A program made the translations under genes and the position numbers. A DNA stretch of 64,000 nt from Diphasiastrum complanatum (lineage: Eukaryota > Streptophyta > Lycopodiopsida > Lycopodiales > Lycopodiaceae). The notes under the pieces are model-generated. The model was not told the DNA's origin. It searched no databases and saw only the letters and a program-made list of their open reading frames with translations. Within the stretch, counting starts at the first letter, position 1. Each line of letters starts with the position of its first letter. Below are positions 23,001 to 35,050 of this stretch, in pieces. Location: positions 32,579,645 through 32,643,644 of the forward strand of contig CM055100.1 of NCBI GenBank assembly GCA_029204225.1. Reading direction: 5' to 3'.

Positions 23001-26000
23001 TATTGGAACACTTTCCTGCCTTCTTTAGTTGTTGATTTTGTTTTTCTCAATGCTTTCTCTCTCCAACCTCTCAACATGCTTTTTCTCTCTCTATCTATTT
23101 TTTTCTACAGACCCAGATTGACATTTCTAAACATAACCACTTGTGATTATCTAAATGAATATGAAATGGCCCAAGTAGAAGCTTCAGGTTTTTATGATCT
23201 CAAAGGAAGCAAGTTCTACTTTTACTAGTGCCATTTGGAATTAGAAAAACAAGAAAGACCTGTACCAAAGAAATGACACGATCCTAATCTACTTTGCAGA
23301 CTCATTGCAGATGTTAAGCTTTGTACAATGAAGTATGCACCAATGTCATGACTCTTCCCGATACTTGATTTCAAAATCGAAATTGTGTAAGAACTTAAGC
23401 TGGCAAAATTGCTCATCACTAAGTCTTCGGAGACAAGAGTAAAGATTGGTCATTGGTCAAAGTGGATAAGCTGTCGGTAATGACACCACTTTTCCAAAGT
23501 AAATACGATGGCTAAAGCTTTTTCTCATGGGTGCTATATAGAGGATGACGTTTTCAAAATTCATATGCTATTATATAACACCAAATTCTTGACATAAAAT
23601 ATCATCAACTCCAACGAAGCTGGAAATTGATCTCAACAATTTCTTCTTGAAATCATACAAACAAAACATTTGCTATTGTCAGGAGTGTTTAAAGTTAGAC
23701 ACACACAACATACATGATAGAGAGAAGAATGCATCGATATACTGATGTAGCAATGGAGCACAATCATAATCTATGGAGATATCAAAGGTCTCCACAAGGG
23801 TGTACTGATAGCAAACTGATCTAGGAAAACTGGATGAGGCTAAACTAATCTACCTAAGTTGGCAAGACTGAAAGCCAATAATTGATTAATCAATTATCAA
23901 TAATAATGGCTCTCATGCCTATTCATACTCACGAGGTGGTACATGAGTTAGGTTAGGGCAACATCCAGCATGTGCAAAACCAAAATGACCAAATTTCTAG
24001 AAAATTGTGATCAAATGGCAATTCGTGTTAGGGACTCAGGCACCCAAAGCATAAAGTACGACATCAAGCCTAGATGGCCCATAGCTCTCCCTGCTCCTAC
24101 ATTACATAAAATCTTTAAGGCGAAGTAGAAGCTAGATCCCCAACAGATTTGAATCAAGTACAAGCACAACACATGCTTGAACTATCCATCCACCTTGTAT
24201 GATGTCTAGTCAACACATCTGGCAGAGTAGATACCTTTAAGTAGTAAACAAAAGGAAATTAAAAAAGAGGACATTCAGCGTGAGGCATGAGAAATTATTC
24301 AAGGGACATGGAATAGCACTGTTGATCATAGAAGCACGTAAGAGCATTGATGGAAGAAGAGGAGAGTAGCGCTTACCAGGGGCAATGTATCCATAAGATC
24401 CAGCAACTGCTGACATGGATTTGGACTCCGGTAGATCAATTAATTTGGCAAGACCAAAATCTCCAACATGTGCTTCTAAGTTTTCATCAAGAAGAATGTT
24501 GTTAGATTTGATATCACGGTGTATAATGTGGGGCTTGCAATCATGGTGCAAATAGGCCAAGCCTTCAGCTGCGCCGACAGCAATCTTGTAGCGAGTTGGC
24601 CAATCAAGAACTTTTGCATCCTCTGTGTGGACCAACATTTCTCCCAAACTACCATTGGGCATGTACTCATACAAAAGAAGATTTGATTCCTGGTTCCTGC
24701 AGAATCCCAAGAGTTTCACAATGTTACGATGTCGGATCTTCCCTAATGTTGCCAGCTCAGAGTTGAAGCTGCTCTGGAGGCCAGATCCCTCTCTTTGGGA
24801 GACCAGCTTCTTCACAGCAACCACCTGGCCATAAGGCATCACGGCTCTGTAGACCGTACCAGAGGCTCCGCTCCCGATTATGCAGCTCTCTGAGAAATTG
24901 TGAGTGGCTTCAGTGACATCTCCAAAAGTCAAGTCTGCCTTGGGGAAGAAGATATAGTCTGGAAGTTGTGGTGCTTGATATGGAAGCAGTGGCACTGGCC
25001 GTGCACAGAACCAACATGCTCCTGCAATGATGATGAGTATGGATCCTCCCACAACAGCTGTGATAACACCCACAAGGGTTTTAGTAGACACACCATTTTG
25101 TGACCAGAAAGATTGGGGAGGAAGGGGAGGCAAGGCATAGTTTGATTGGCAAAGCTGAAGGAAGGTTCCCACACAGAGACCAGTGTTGCCAATGAAATTG
25201 CTGGCAGCCATGTTTCTGAATGCTGGTGCATCTGGCAAGGGCCCACTCAGCATGTTGTAGGAGACATTGAAAACAATGAGGCTCATCAGATTGACAAATA
25301 CCGGTGGAATTTCTCCAGAGAGTTGATTGCTGGACAGGTAGACGTACTCCAGAAGGATTAAATCATCAAGCTCTGAGGGAATGGTGCCCGAGAGGGAATT
25401 ACTGCTGAGGTTGAGAGCTATTTGTAGGCTTGTGAGCTTGCCCAATTCTCGAGGGATGGAGCCTGTGAGCTTGTTGCCCCCCAGCTGTAGCTCAGTTAAT
25501 CTGATGCAACTGCTCAGCTCTGGTGGGATCTGTCCTGAAAGACCATTATCAGAAATCATAAGCTGTTCGAGAAATACAAGCTTACCTATCTCAGCTGGGA
25601 TGCTCCCAGTGAAGAGATTTTGGCTGAAATCAAGTCTCTGCAAGTTGGAGCAATTGCCAATCTGCCAAGGGATGCTTCCAGATAAGAAATTGGATGAGAC
25701 GTTAAAGTTGACTAGCTGGGTGAGGTTGCCTAGCACAGAGGGGAGGTTTCCGCTTAAATTGTTGTTAGAGAGGAGTAACCTCACTAAATTCTTGCACTTG
25801 CCAAGCTGCGAGGGGATGATGCCAGTGAAATTGTTGCCATAAAGCTCTAGATATGTGAGATTGGGGAAGCCGCTCAGCTGCAGAGGAATGCTTCCTGAGA
25901 GAAGATTATCGCCGAGTCGCAGCTGCTGCAATGATCTGCATAACCTTACTCCAGGAGGGATGGCACCAGACAGCTCATTAGACCAGAGATTGAGCCAAAT

Positions 26001-27281
26001 CAGCTGGCCGGAATCGCAGACATGGCTGGGGATGCTCCCTGTCAGCTGATTGTCAGACAAATCGAGAGAAGATAGCTTGCTACTGTTGCCCAACAGCGGG
26101 GGGATGGTGCCGTTGAGCTGATTCTCGAAGAGCTGAAAGTTCTGCAGAGAGGGGAGGTTCTGAAGCTCTACTGGGATGGGGCCGCTGAGCTGATTGATGG
26201 ACAAATCAAGCACTTTGAGAGAATCAAGGCTGCCGAATTCTGGAGGAACGGTGCCAGTGAGCTGATTCTGGAAGAGATGGAGTAACTGCAAGCTCTTGAT
26301 TCTGCTAAGATTGGCAGGGATGCCCCCTGTAAGCTGATTCTCTGACAGGTCGATCTCCACTGCAGCTTCGCAGCCTCCCAGCTCCGCAGGGATGCTACCA
26401 TTCAGCTCGTTCGTGTATAGATACATATATTGAAGTAGCTTGAGGTTTCCCAGAGAGGAAGGGATACTTCCTCCCAGCTGATTCTTGTATAGAGCGAGCA
26501 TTGTAAGATAGGACAGATTGCCCAGCTGCACAGGAATCTCTCCCACGAGATTATTCTGCCACAGAACAAGCACGGACAGAGTCTCCAGCATTCCCAGCTC
26601 AGGAGGGATCACCCCACCAAGGTTGTTCTGCGCTAGACCTAAAAAGACAAGGCTAATGCAGCCGCTGATCTCAGGTGGGATAGATCCAGACAAAGTATTC
26701 TGCCCTGCACGGAAGGTTTTGAGGCTGACGAGATTGCCAAGCGATGGCGGAAGCGCCCCAGTGAGGTTATTGGTGTAGATGACAAGATCGGTAAGGGAGG
26801 AGAGGTTGCCCAGCTCGACAGGGAGTGCTCCTGTGAGAAAATTGTTGTATAGATTGAGCGTTTGGAGACGCAATAGCTTGCCTAACTGCGGAGGGATGGA
26901 GCCAGAGATGGTGTTGGAGCTTAGATCAAGGTGGAGTAATTTGCTACAGTTCCCCAGTTCTGGTGGGATTTCTCCCGAGAGCTTGTTGTTGGAGACGTTG
27001 AGGTAGCGCAGAGAGGAGAGGAGACCGATGGCCGAGGAGATGCGGCCTGTTAGATTATTGGAGGAAATGTTCAGCGCGAAGACATGGGCGTTGCGGCAGG
27101 TCACTCCGGTCCATCCACAAGGGGAGGTGTCGGAGGCGTTCCAATTGTTGAGTGCGTTGCCATGGTTGATGAGATCCTGACGCAGCTGCAGGAGGTGGAC
27201 GACATCCTGTGAAAGCCCGGCTGCGTGATGAATCGTGGAGAGGATGGCAACGACCAAAGGCAGGAAAATTGATGCTTGCAT
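20010..27281 (-). CDS. LRR receptor-like protein kinase (subfamily XI type)
   Basis: Two exons, 27,281-24,377 and 20,386-20,010, joined by a 3,990-bp GT-AG intron in phase 1; predicted protein 1,093 aa. Start is the ATG followed by a signal peptide (about residues 1-22). Then come an LRRNT cap ending CGWTGVTC, about 25 plant-type LRRs of 24 residues (LxGxIPxxLG, about 66-670), one transmembrane helix (about 735-759) and a kinase domain (about 795-1070). Catalytic residues are present: G-loop GSGASGTV (803-810), Lys824, Glu842, HRD 921-923 (RD kinase), DFG 941-943, APE 967-969. The intron splits the APE Glu. Sequence and intron position resemble Arabidopsis At5g63930/At2g33170/At1g17230. It should be a plasma-membrane receptor sensing an apoplastic ligand, probably a peptide (inferred). 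No disabling change. Confidence 0.93.
20387..24376 (-). other. Large intron of the LRR receptor kinase
   Basis: Donor GTAAGC (minus strand, 24,376-24,371) and acceptor TTCAATGCAG (20,396-20,387). Contents are mostly unrecognised. 21,200-21,740 is GC-richer with Gln/His/Gly-coding frames and may be an old element. 22,770-22,975 on the minus strand holds a coding-like stretch ([39 protein letters not shown]) of unknown origin. No LTR, RT or transposase text was seen. Confidence 0.7.
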
Positions 27282-28460
27282 GTTGTTGATTGAGAGACAT
27301 GAATTATACGTCAGAAAGGCGCATCTGGATCAATCAGCGTTCCACACCACAAATTCTTGAGGAGCAGTAATGGATTGGAACCTTTGCATCTGATCGATCA
27401 CAGACAGGTGATCAGCAACCAAAGAAGTAGAATTGTTTATATCAAGCACTTGGTGTGAAATTGCAGAGGCAAGGATCAGATAGAGGAAGACCCACCACAC
27501 ATTTCACTTGGTCTTTCCCTTTCACATCATCCAAATTCCAGCGGATTGAGCCTCTCCACTTCAGCTCCTTCCAGGTTAGTCTTCCGTAGACGCACTGTCT
27601 CTAACCATGATCAAACTGTCAATCCTTGGTAGATGAGCTCGATGCCTGTGTAACCATCTTCCATGCGTGCCCATACTTTTGCCTTTTACCATATTTCTTA
27701 ATCAGCTCTTTCTGACACTTTTCCTGCACAATTCAGGAGTGGATCAACTATCTTGCTAACGATATCCTACTGGATTCTTCAGTTAGTACTCCAGAGCTCA
27801 GGAGTCTAAAGGAATCATCTTGCCATGAATATCAACCTTGAAATCTCTGAAGCTTTGGGTCTTCTAACCCAACTTAGAGTCCTGCTTTGCTTGTTACCAT
27901 AACAGAAGCTGAGCCACAACACGCATCTACACAGTTCCTTGCTTGTGAGCTAAGAAAAGAAGCGTTTCATCCGGTTATAGACCTCATTGAAACCTTCCTC
28001 TCAGAAACAGTGCAGATGCAACAGTGAACACTTATCAAACTATTAACCTACTGCAGCTACATGGTGCTATTTCTGTACAGGGCTGATCTAACATATACAG
28101 AAGATTCTTACAGAAAAACGAGATCACAGGCCGAGATATACATCAACCCACAAGACTGAGAAGTTACCGGAAATTGCTGGGCCTGTAAATCTCTCAAGCC
28201 ACTGATTGTTACCCAAAAAAGCTATGAAGAGCATGTCAGCTCCACCAGTGTAATCCATCCATCCAAACAAGTCATCAACACACTTTGCAAACCCAAACCC
28301 ACGTGCAGCATCAGCATTTCTGTTAAGGAAACACTCCACCAACTCCCAACCCACTCACAATTCCACCCCAATTATCAGCCAATCGCCTGATGCGATCCGA
28401 TCCGATCCGATCCTGGAAACTCTCTGCCTTGCGAGAGCCATGGCAACCTTCCTCAGAAGA
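27282..28460 (-). promoter_or_regulatory. 5' flank / putative promoter region of the LRR receptor kinase
   Basis: Sequence upstream of the start codon (minus-strand gene). It must contain the 5' UTR and promoter, but no TATA box or start site can be placed with confidence. A short run of GATCC repeats lies at 28,393-28,413. A 76-codon minus frame at 28,354-28,124 shows no recognised domain. Confidence 0.35.
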
Positions 28461-29855
28461 ACCAGAAGAAAAACAAACAGCAGAAGGCTGCTGCCCAGCT
28501 GACAGAACGGGCTACAGCCAGTGGGAGGATGGGTTGTGACCGGCTGGGTCCCCTAGGTTGTGCAAGGCCGAGGAAGGTGACCGGCTGGAACCGGCTGTTT
28601 CGGTTAGGTCGCGGGCGACATGGGCCGAAATGGTGGGTGAGCTGGCGAGAGTGGGGATTGACGACGTCGTCGTCGTTGTCGTTGTCGTTTATAATTAATA
28701 AATACAACAGCAACCATAAATGGGAGGCCCCACAAGGGGGCCCTTCGGGGGCCATATATTTCTTGAAATTTGACGTACCCATTTGCACGTCACGCAATTT
28801 CATCGTGACGTCATTTCGAAAGTTGACGTCCCTTTTGGATCTCAAGTCTGTCCTGCAAATTTGCTCTCCAAATCTTCACAATGCTTTTAGGTATTATCAC
28901 CCCCCCCCCCCCCCCCCCCCTCCCACATCACCACGGAGGATTGCAACTCGATGGGTGTTGGGGCGACAATCTTTAGAATGTATTATCGAAGTACTATAAG
29001 TCATACATTGTGTTGATTATTTCGTTTGAGATCGGGGAAAGGTCACTCTCGTGACCCCTTTCTTGTCGACCGTTGAGGAACCCCTTTTATCGAGTGCGAT
29101 AGGACAAGGCAAAAGGGCGATATATAAGAGTTTCTCTAATGTGTTGGCAAACTATGAAAATCAAAATGGGCTATGTATAGGAGCTTCTCCAATGTGCTGG
29201 CAATCTATGAAACTTTTGACACAAAAGTTTGCATAAATTACATAACCTTACAACGCCTAAAAAATGGATAATTGTCGTTGCTCATGACATCTCACTAAAT
29301 TGTTCACTAAACTCTTGGCAAAAATCAGGCTCTAATTTGAGGTGACTTATCTTATCTTGCGAATATCATCAAAAACGCCTACAATGACTTTTCTCGGAAT
29401 GAGATTATTCCGCTATGGTAATGGTGGTGTCCCACAAATCTACTGGGTGGAGAATGATACCACAATTTTGAAGACATGGTGGTATCATCCCCCATCTGCC
29501 GTTGCACCACCACCTGTCACTACAATGGTGGTGCAGAATACACTTATCCCTTTTCTCTATTACAAATTAGGGCAATATTATGAGAACTCTTAGAATGAGC
29601 TTTGCACTTTTTATGTTGCCTTTGGAAATGATGCCTTTTCAAGAAAAAGAAAATGATGTTTTAGACTTGGTAAAGGTAGCTCTCTTATTAATTTAATACA
29701 ATGTAAATGGGATATGAATGGGCTTTGATCTAATAAGCTCCATGTCAAATTTTAAGAATGAATGATGTATAAGTATGGCACAAAAATCATACTAGAAACC
29801 GAAACTATAGACCAAAGCATATGGGTAACTTTCATTAAGGTTATAACAATAGCAA
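28461..29855. other. Low-complexity intergenic region
   Basis: Contains a GTC/GTT triplet run (28,657-28,690), a GC-rich inverted structure of GGCCCC/GGGGGCCC units (28,721-28,754), a 21-base C tract and a TGGTGG/CCACCA inverted cluster (29,421-29,540). No gene recognised. Confidence 0.5.
28900..28920. repeat. Poly(C) tract of 21 bases
   Basis: Twenty-one consecutive C residues, followed by TCCCA. Such runs are rare in plant DNA and prone to length error in sequencing. Confidence 0.9.
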
Positions 29856-30075
29856 GGGAGGTATAGATTCAAATTCTAGCCACGACTACATAGTGACAGT
29901 TTGGATCCTTGTGCTTCGAAATCTAGTGGGGGAGGCATAGGCTCAAATTCCAAGCCACTACCACATACTGACATTTTGGATCCTTGTGCTCCAAACTCTA
30001 GGGGGGGTTCATAGGCTCAAATTCAATCCAGTACTACATAGTGACATTTTGGAGTCTTGTGCTCCAAACTCGAGT
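29856..30075. repeat. Tandem repeat, about 74 bp x 3
   Basis: Three diverged copies starting near 29,858, 29,932 and 30,006. Each runs GGCATAGGCTCAAATTC...ACTACATAGTGACATTTTGG...CTTGTGCTCCAAACTC with local variation. Non-coding. Confidence 0.8.
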
Positions 30076-30984
30076 AATGGTTGTACATAACTTTTATGTA
30101 TAGTAACTTAATTGCATGCAGTAGCTCATAGGTTAAAAGAAAATTTCATTATAATATTCACATAAGTGTGGCAAAGGAAGACCCTATCCAAGAATTCAAT
30201 CACACTCACCTAAAGGATCTACATTAAATCAAGACCAAACCATTGTTGGCCAAATTTTGGCTCTTTGACAAGTTCTCAACAAGGGTATCAACTCGGTTTT
30301 GAAGTCTCAAACTAACAAGTGCGAAAAAGTCAAGAACCTCTTTGTATGTAGAACCTACTTATACATGCATTTCCAGGAACTGTCCGAGGGTGAGAACCAC
30401 CAATTTCCTTTAGGCCTTGCATTGATATTGAGAATCAGACCGACTTGTGAAGAAAGGTATAACTTGAGCACCAAGCCATATGATTTTCTATCATGCTACA
30501 AATCTATGGTAACCTAAATATTTTTTCAATTTACCCATTGTCAAACTACTACCTTTCCAAAACTTGAAAATGTTGCATCTCCATTTTGGCAACTATCTAG
30601 CTAGCAACAATGGTGGAAGAAGGCAGTGGTTGTGAGTTTGAAGAAGACCTCTCATACAACTTAGGGAGAAAGTCATTCCAACGAAGTTGCTCTTAATTCT
30701 CCTTTTTTCTTTGAAAATTAAAGGCCCATAGAATAAAATTCCTATCCCAAACAAGATCTCCCCTTATTTTTTTTCCAAAATTTTCAAGATCTACTAAGAT
30801 CTTGAAAATCCAACCAATCCAACCAATCCAATCATTAGCACAAAAAGGTCAACATGCCAAAACTAGGTCCACAATTCAAGCAGCTCAAGAAACTAACATG
30901 ACTCAAACATCTAACACAAGCACAACGAAGACTCAAGCTAGCTCCAAACCAACATGAGTTTCACGGAAGCAGAGGGTAGAGGAC
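30076..30984. other. Unannotated intergenic DNA
   Basis: AT-rich sequence with short unrecognised frames only. Confidence 0.5.
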
Positions 30985-31256
30985 GTTGCAACAAGTTGAT
31001 CACAACAGTTTTGATGGAAAACTAAAATACAAGAGAGGTGAATGTTATCAATACATGTGGTTCTGTGCAAAAGACGTGCGATGCACATGGAGGGTGAATA
31101 AGTCTATTCTTAATGCTCTAGTTGCAACAAGTTGATCACAACAATTTTTATGGAAAACGAAAATACAATAGAGGTGAATGTTATCAATACATGTGGTTCT
31201 GTGCAAAAGACGTGCGATGCACATGGAGGGTGAATAAGTCTATTCTTAATGCTTTA
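30985..31256 (+). repeat. 136-bp tandem duplication, possible hAT BED-finger relic
   Basis: 30,985-31,120 and 31,121-31,256 are near-identical adjacent copies. Each encodes on the plus strand RGECYQYMWFCAKDVRCTWR followed by VNKSILNALARVKG. The pattern W-x-C...C-x-W-R-V-x..L..xVKG recalls the degenerate BED zinc finger at the N-terminus of hAT transposases, but one Cys is replaced. Open text continues to 31,304. Assignment is tentative; the duplication itself is clear. Confidence 0.55.
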
Positions 31257-31304
31257 GCCAGAGTAAAAGGTATGGAAAGGTACTTCATTAATGCGAGACA
31301 AACT

Positions 31305-32479
31305 TGATATACCAACTATCGATGGATATCTAGTAGAGACAAGGCACTTGATGGAATCAGAGGGTTTTGCAAATCTTGATGTTGCCACTAGTATTGGAAC
31401 TACTACTATGCCCAATTATTATCCTCAAGTTACGAATCAAGACATGGATCCTAATAATGCATGAAAAAAAATGAGATGGAGATTGGGTGTATCTGAAGAG
31501 GCAAGGGACAAAGTTGCAAGAGCATTGCTTTTAGATGCTAATGTTGGAGACATAACAAAGAGAACACAAGATAATAAAAAAAACTGTTTGTTGTTAAAAG
31601 CTTTGATAGCAACAAATCAAGGACAAAAAATTTCCACCGAGCCTTCATGTACGTGCATGGATTTCCAAAAGTCCATTGTCAATAAAAAAAAACATGAATT
31701 TATGCAAACATATGTACTTCATATATTTGTGTGTGAAAGAATTGGATGTGAACGAGAACATGTTGGGATGTGTTTCTGTTGGTTTTGAGTTGCAACATAT
31801 TTTGGGATGTATCTATGTTGGTTTTGCAATACAACAAGGTTGTTCTTTAATTTTGATAGAAAGTTTTTTTTCCCCTTGCTCAACAAAGGATTTTTTTTTT
31901 CTAATTTATTTATTTTTGTGTGTTTTTCAAACCTTGAAAGAAGCAATTTTGATTGATGACAAGTCACATTTTCAAAGGGTCAAGACCATGTCATCGCAAA
32001 AGCTTTGAAGTTAAAGTCTCATGTTTTGATACCAAACTAGCAGATACTTCAAATTTCTTTGTCCTTGGGAGGAATCTACAATTTATCAGCCAAAAGGGAG
32101 GTCTCTTTGGAGTATCCTTAAACAAGTGAGTGGCACAATTTTTGCAAGCCTCATTATCAAGGAAGCCTAGGATCACAATATAGATAAAAAATAAAAGTTA
32201 TAAATGACTATCATTCAAATAGTGTGATTCTTTCAAAAAGAGTATGCTCAATTTCATAAAGAGGCTGATTTTTAAAGTTTGGAGCTGAAGCGCCTTTGTG
32301 CAAGAGACGGGCCTACCTTTCAAATTTGAGAAAAATCTTGCCCACATCCTCACGAAATATGACAAATATTTCAATAGTTGGCTTTTTGGTTTGGATGAAT
32401 AAATATCAAAGAAATGATTTTTTGGAATACGTTCATCTTTTATACTTTAGTTATTGTTTTTAAGTGAAATTATTTTAAA
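31305..32479. other. Unannotated intergenic DNA
   Basis: Short frames (for example 31,471-31,788) show no recognised family. T-rich runs around 31,860-31,930. Confidence 0.5.
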
Positions 32480-33440
32480 TTAACTACTTGCCGAGTAGCA
32501 CCCGAGTCAATGGACCATCTCAAGTTGTCATCAATCTGCAATGCCAATGCTAGTGAGAACACATTGGTCTCATCCTCCTGTACATCATCTTTGGCTAAGC
32601 TTTCCTACTGCTTCACTTTCCCTTGCTTGATATCTACCTTTTTATAGCAGTCTCTCGCCCAATAACCTTGCTTTTGGCAATAGTAGCACTTGCCCTTCTT
32701 CTTCTTAGGCTTCAACGATGACTCTCCTTCGTCTTCATCATCCTTGCCTTTCTTGGGAATGTACTTATGACCCTTTTGCTTGCCTTTGGCCAACAATTTC
32801 TAATCTTCTTGAGTGACATGCCTCGATTTCACCACCTCACGTCCTTGTTCTTCTTGTAAAATGATCTAGTGCAAGTCTTCAAAGGTGGGTGATTCCTCCT
32901 TTGATGCAATGTCGCTCATGAACATTTACAATCCTTCAGATACGCCACTCATGGTCGCATGGACAAGCTCCTAATCCCTAATGGGCTCTCCATCAACTGA
33001 TCTCTCAGTTTTTGATCTTGTGAAGAAGGATCTCACACTATCATTGTCTTCCGTTCATATGGTATTGAGCTTGGTCTTCAAAAACATCGTACGAGATGTT
33101 CACGGTTTGATATTGACCTCTCAAAGCTTCCCAAGCGCCTCTCACCATAACTTATCACTGATGTGTGTGATCACATGGTCTTTCACCGATCGATTAATCA
33201 AATACAATGCCCTTTGTGCCCTCTTATCATAGGCCCTCATATCGGCTAAACTCGTGTTTGGCCTCAATTATATGCCCATCACAATGTACCAGAGATCCTT
33301 CTCCACAAGAATGCTCTTCATTTTGGATTTCCAAATACCGTAGTTTGGACACACCGTCCAACTTGCTAGCTTCACCCAAAACTGACTCATTCACATTTGT
33401 CATCTCCAAGCAGCCTGAAATCGCACTTGTAGGCTAAAAA
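32480..33440 (-). pseudogene. Copia gag relic (UBN2 type) with mutated zinc knuckle
   Basis: Minus strand. Near 33,400-33,290 the N-terminal gag text is split over two frames: KLDGVSKLRYLEIQNEEH, and in the neighbouring frame KMKSILVEKDLWYIVMGI. Then RAYDKRAQRALYLINRSVKD around 33,230-33,170, HISDKLWREAWEALRGQY, and further down the zinc knuckle CYYCQKQGYWARDC (about 32,690-32,645), where the canonical His is Tyr. This is the usual plan of a plant Copia gag (DUF4219/UBN2 then CCHC). Frameshifts make it non-functional. Its primer-binding site is at 34,622-34,633. Confidence 0.8.
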
Positions 33441-34621
33441 GAGTGGCAATGTCAAAAGCCCAAAATGATAACTTGCTATTTTTTTCTTACCAGGTCCCTC
33501 GTCGCTTGGTTGGCAATTTGAAGGCCAAGATTGTTTCTAATTGAAAAATAATTTGTTTCATCGCACAACCAATTACATGCTCTTTGAAAGAAGCAAATGA
33601 CTTTTGGCATCCACTGAGTGGTTTCTTCATGGTAATCACTCTATTTCTTGGTATCATATTTGCAAGTACACTTCGAGTGACCTTTTTTGGAGTCAGTAGT
33701 CGTTCATTTGGTCAAAATAGGCTCAAGGAGGTGGAAATAAGTGTTTTTTCATTTTTTGAACTGCTTCTTCAACACTTGTCAATAATTTCAGGACCTTGGT
33801 TCCTCTTCATTCTGAAATTTTTTAAAGATCTTGAAGTTCAATTTTCTACGGCCATAAATGGTTCACATTGGACTCTTGATCATTCCCAACCGCAATCTAA
33901 TGGCCCAGGTGGATTCCACATGCTGACACTCTCCCTTAAGCACACTATCCACTCAAATGCACTATGGGCTAAATATGATTTGATGCACAAGGGTCGCATG
34001 ACCTCCCTTCTCTCCTATTTCTCTCCTCCTTTAAATGGCTCCGGAGGAGGGTTTTGAAAAAAGAAAAAAGAAAAACTTTGATCAAAGTTGTCTACAGATG
34101 CTTGCAGGCTCAACCATCTTTATAGCCTCTTATGGCTTCAGAAACAATAGCTAATTGAGGACTTTATAGAGGATTTTTCAGCCAAAAATCCCACCCCAGA
34201 GTTTTTCCAACATTCAAGAGCAAACTACAAGCATTCTCAACACTTTCCCTAGTAGCTACCCACTCCTCTAAGGTCACCCACAACCAGCTAGATGCATGGA
34301 CAAACGATTTGTCAATCGGTGTAATAACAAGTGCACAGAGTTCAAAACTCTCCCTCGAATACTGGCCTTTCTAGTAACTTCATATTTCCAAGCTCACCTC
34401 GCTCAAATTGTAAGCAAAATTCACACACAGTAGAAGGCTTCATCTTGCCTACAAGCAATCTACCGAATCTTCAATTGTCCGATTTGATGCACCACACTTC
34501 CAAACTAAGGTCATTGTCATTTTCTAGCCTTCTCCAAAGCCTGCTCAAACCAACACAAATTTTTCTCAAATTCCACATGAGTCTGACTCTCGCCCTTGTC
34601 CACAATGATTCCAATCACCTG

Positions 34622-34633
34622 GCTCTGATACCA
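34622..34633 (-). other. Retrotransposon primer-binding site (tRNA-Met-i)
   Basis: The minus strand reads TGGTATCAGAGCCA, the exact complement of the initiator tRNA-Met 3' end used by plant Copia elements. The gag relic at 32,480-33,440 lies 1.2 kb downstream in the same orientation, and LTR-like sequence with a TATA box lies upstream. Confidence 0.8.

Positions 34634-35050
<417 letters not shown>

Noticed and set aside
24237-24377. Continuation of the LRR kinase frame past 24,377 to a stop at 24,237
   Set aside because: Sequence after APG is not kinase-like, a GTAAGC donor sits exactly there, and the missing kinase end is found at 20,386-20,010 in the right phase.
24900-27006. Long plus-strand frames opposite the LRR exon
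   Set aside because: Antisense shadows caused by the regular 72-bp LRR periodicity.
28124-28354. 76-codon minus frame upstream of the LRR kinase
   Set aside because: Protein-like but no recognised domain; too short and isolated to call.
28529-28999. 156-codon plus frame with Pro run
   Set aside because: Crosses GC-rich repeats and the poly(C) tract; composition artefact.
29856-30075. CRISPR-like array
   Set aside because: Adjacent diverged tandem copies without spacers, in a plant genome.
33584-34057. 157-codon plus frame
   Set aside because: Lies antisense between gag and the primer-binding site of a minus-strand Copia; no recognised domain.
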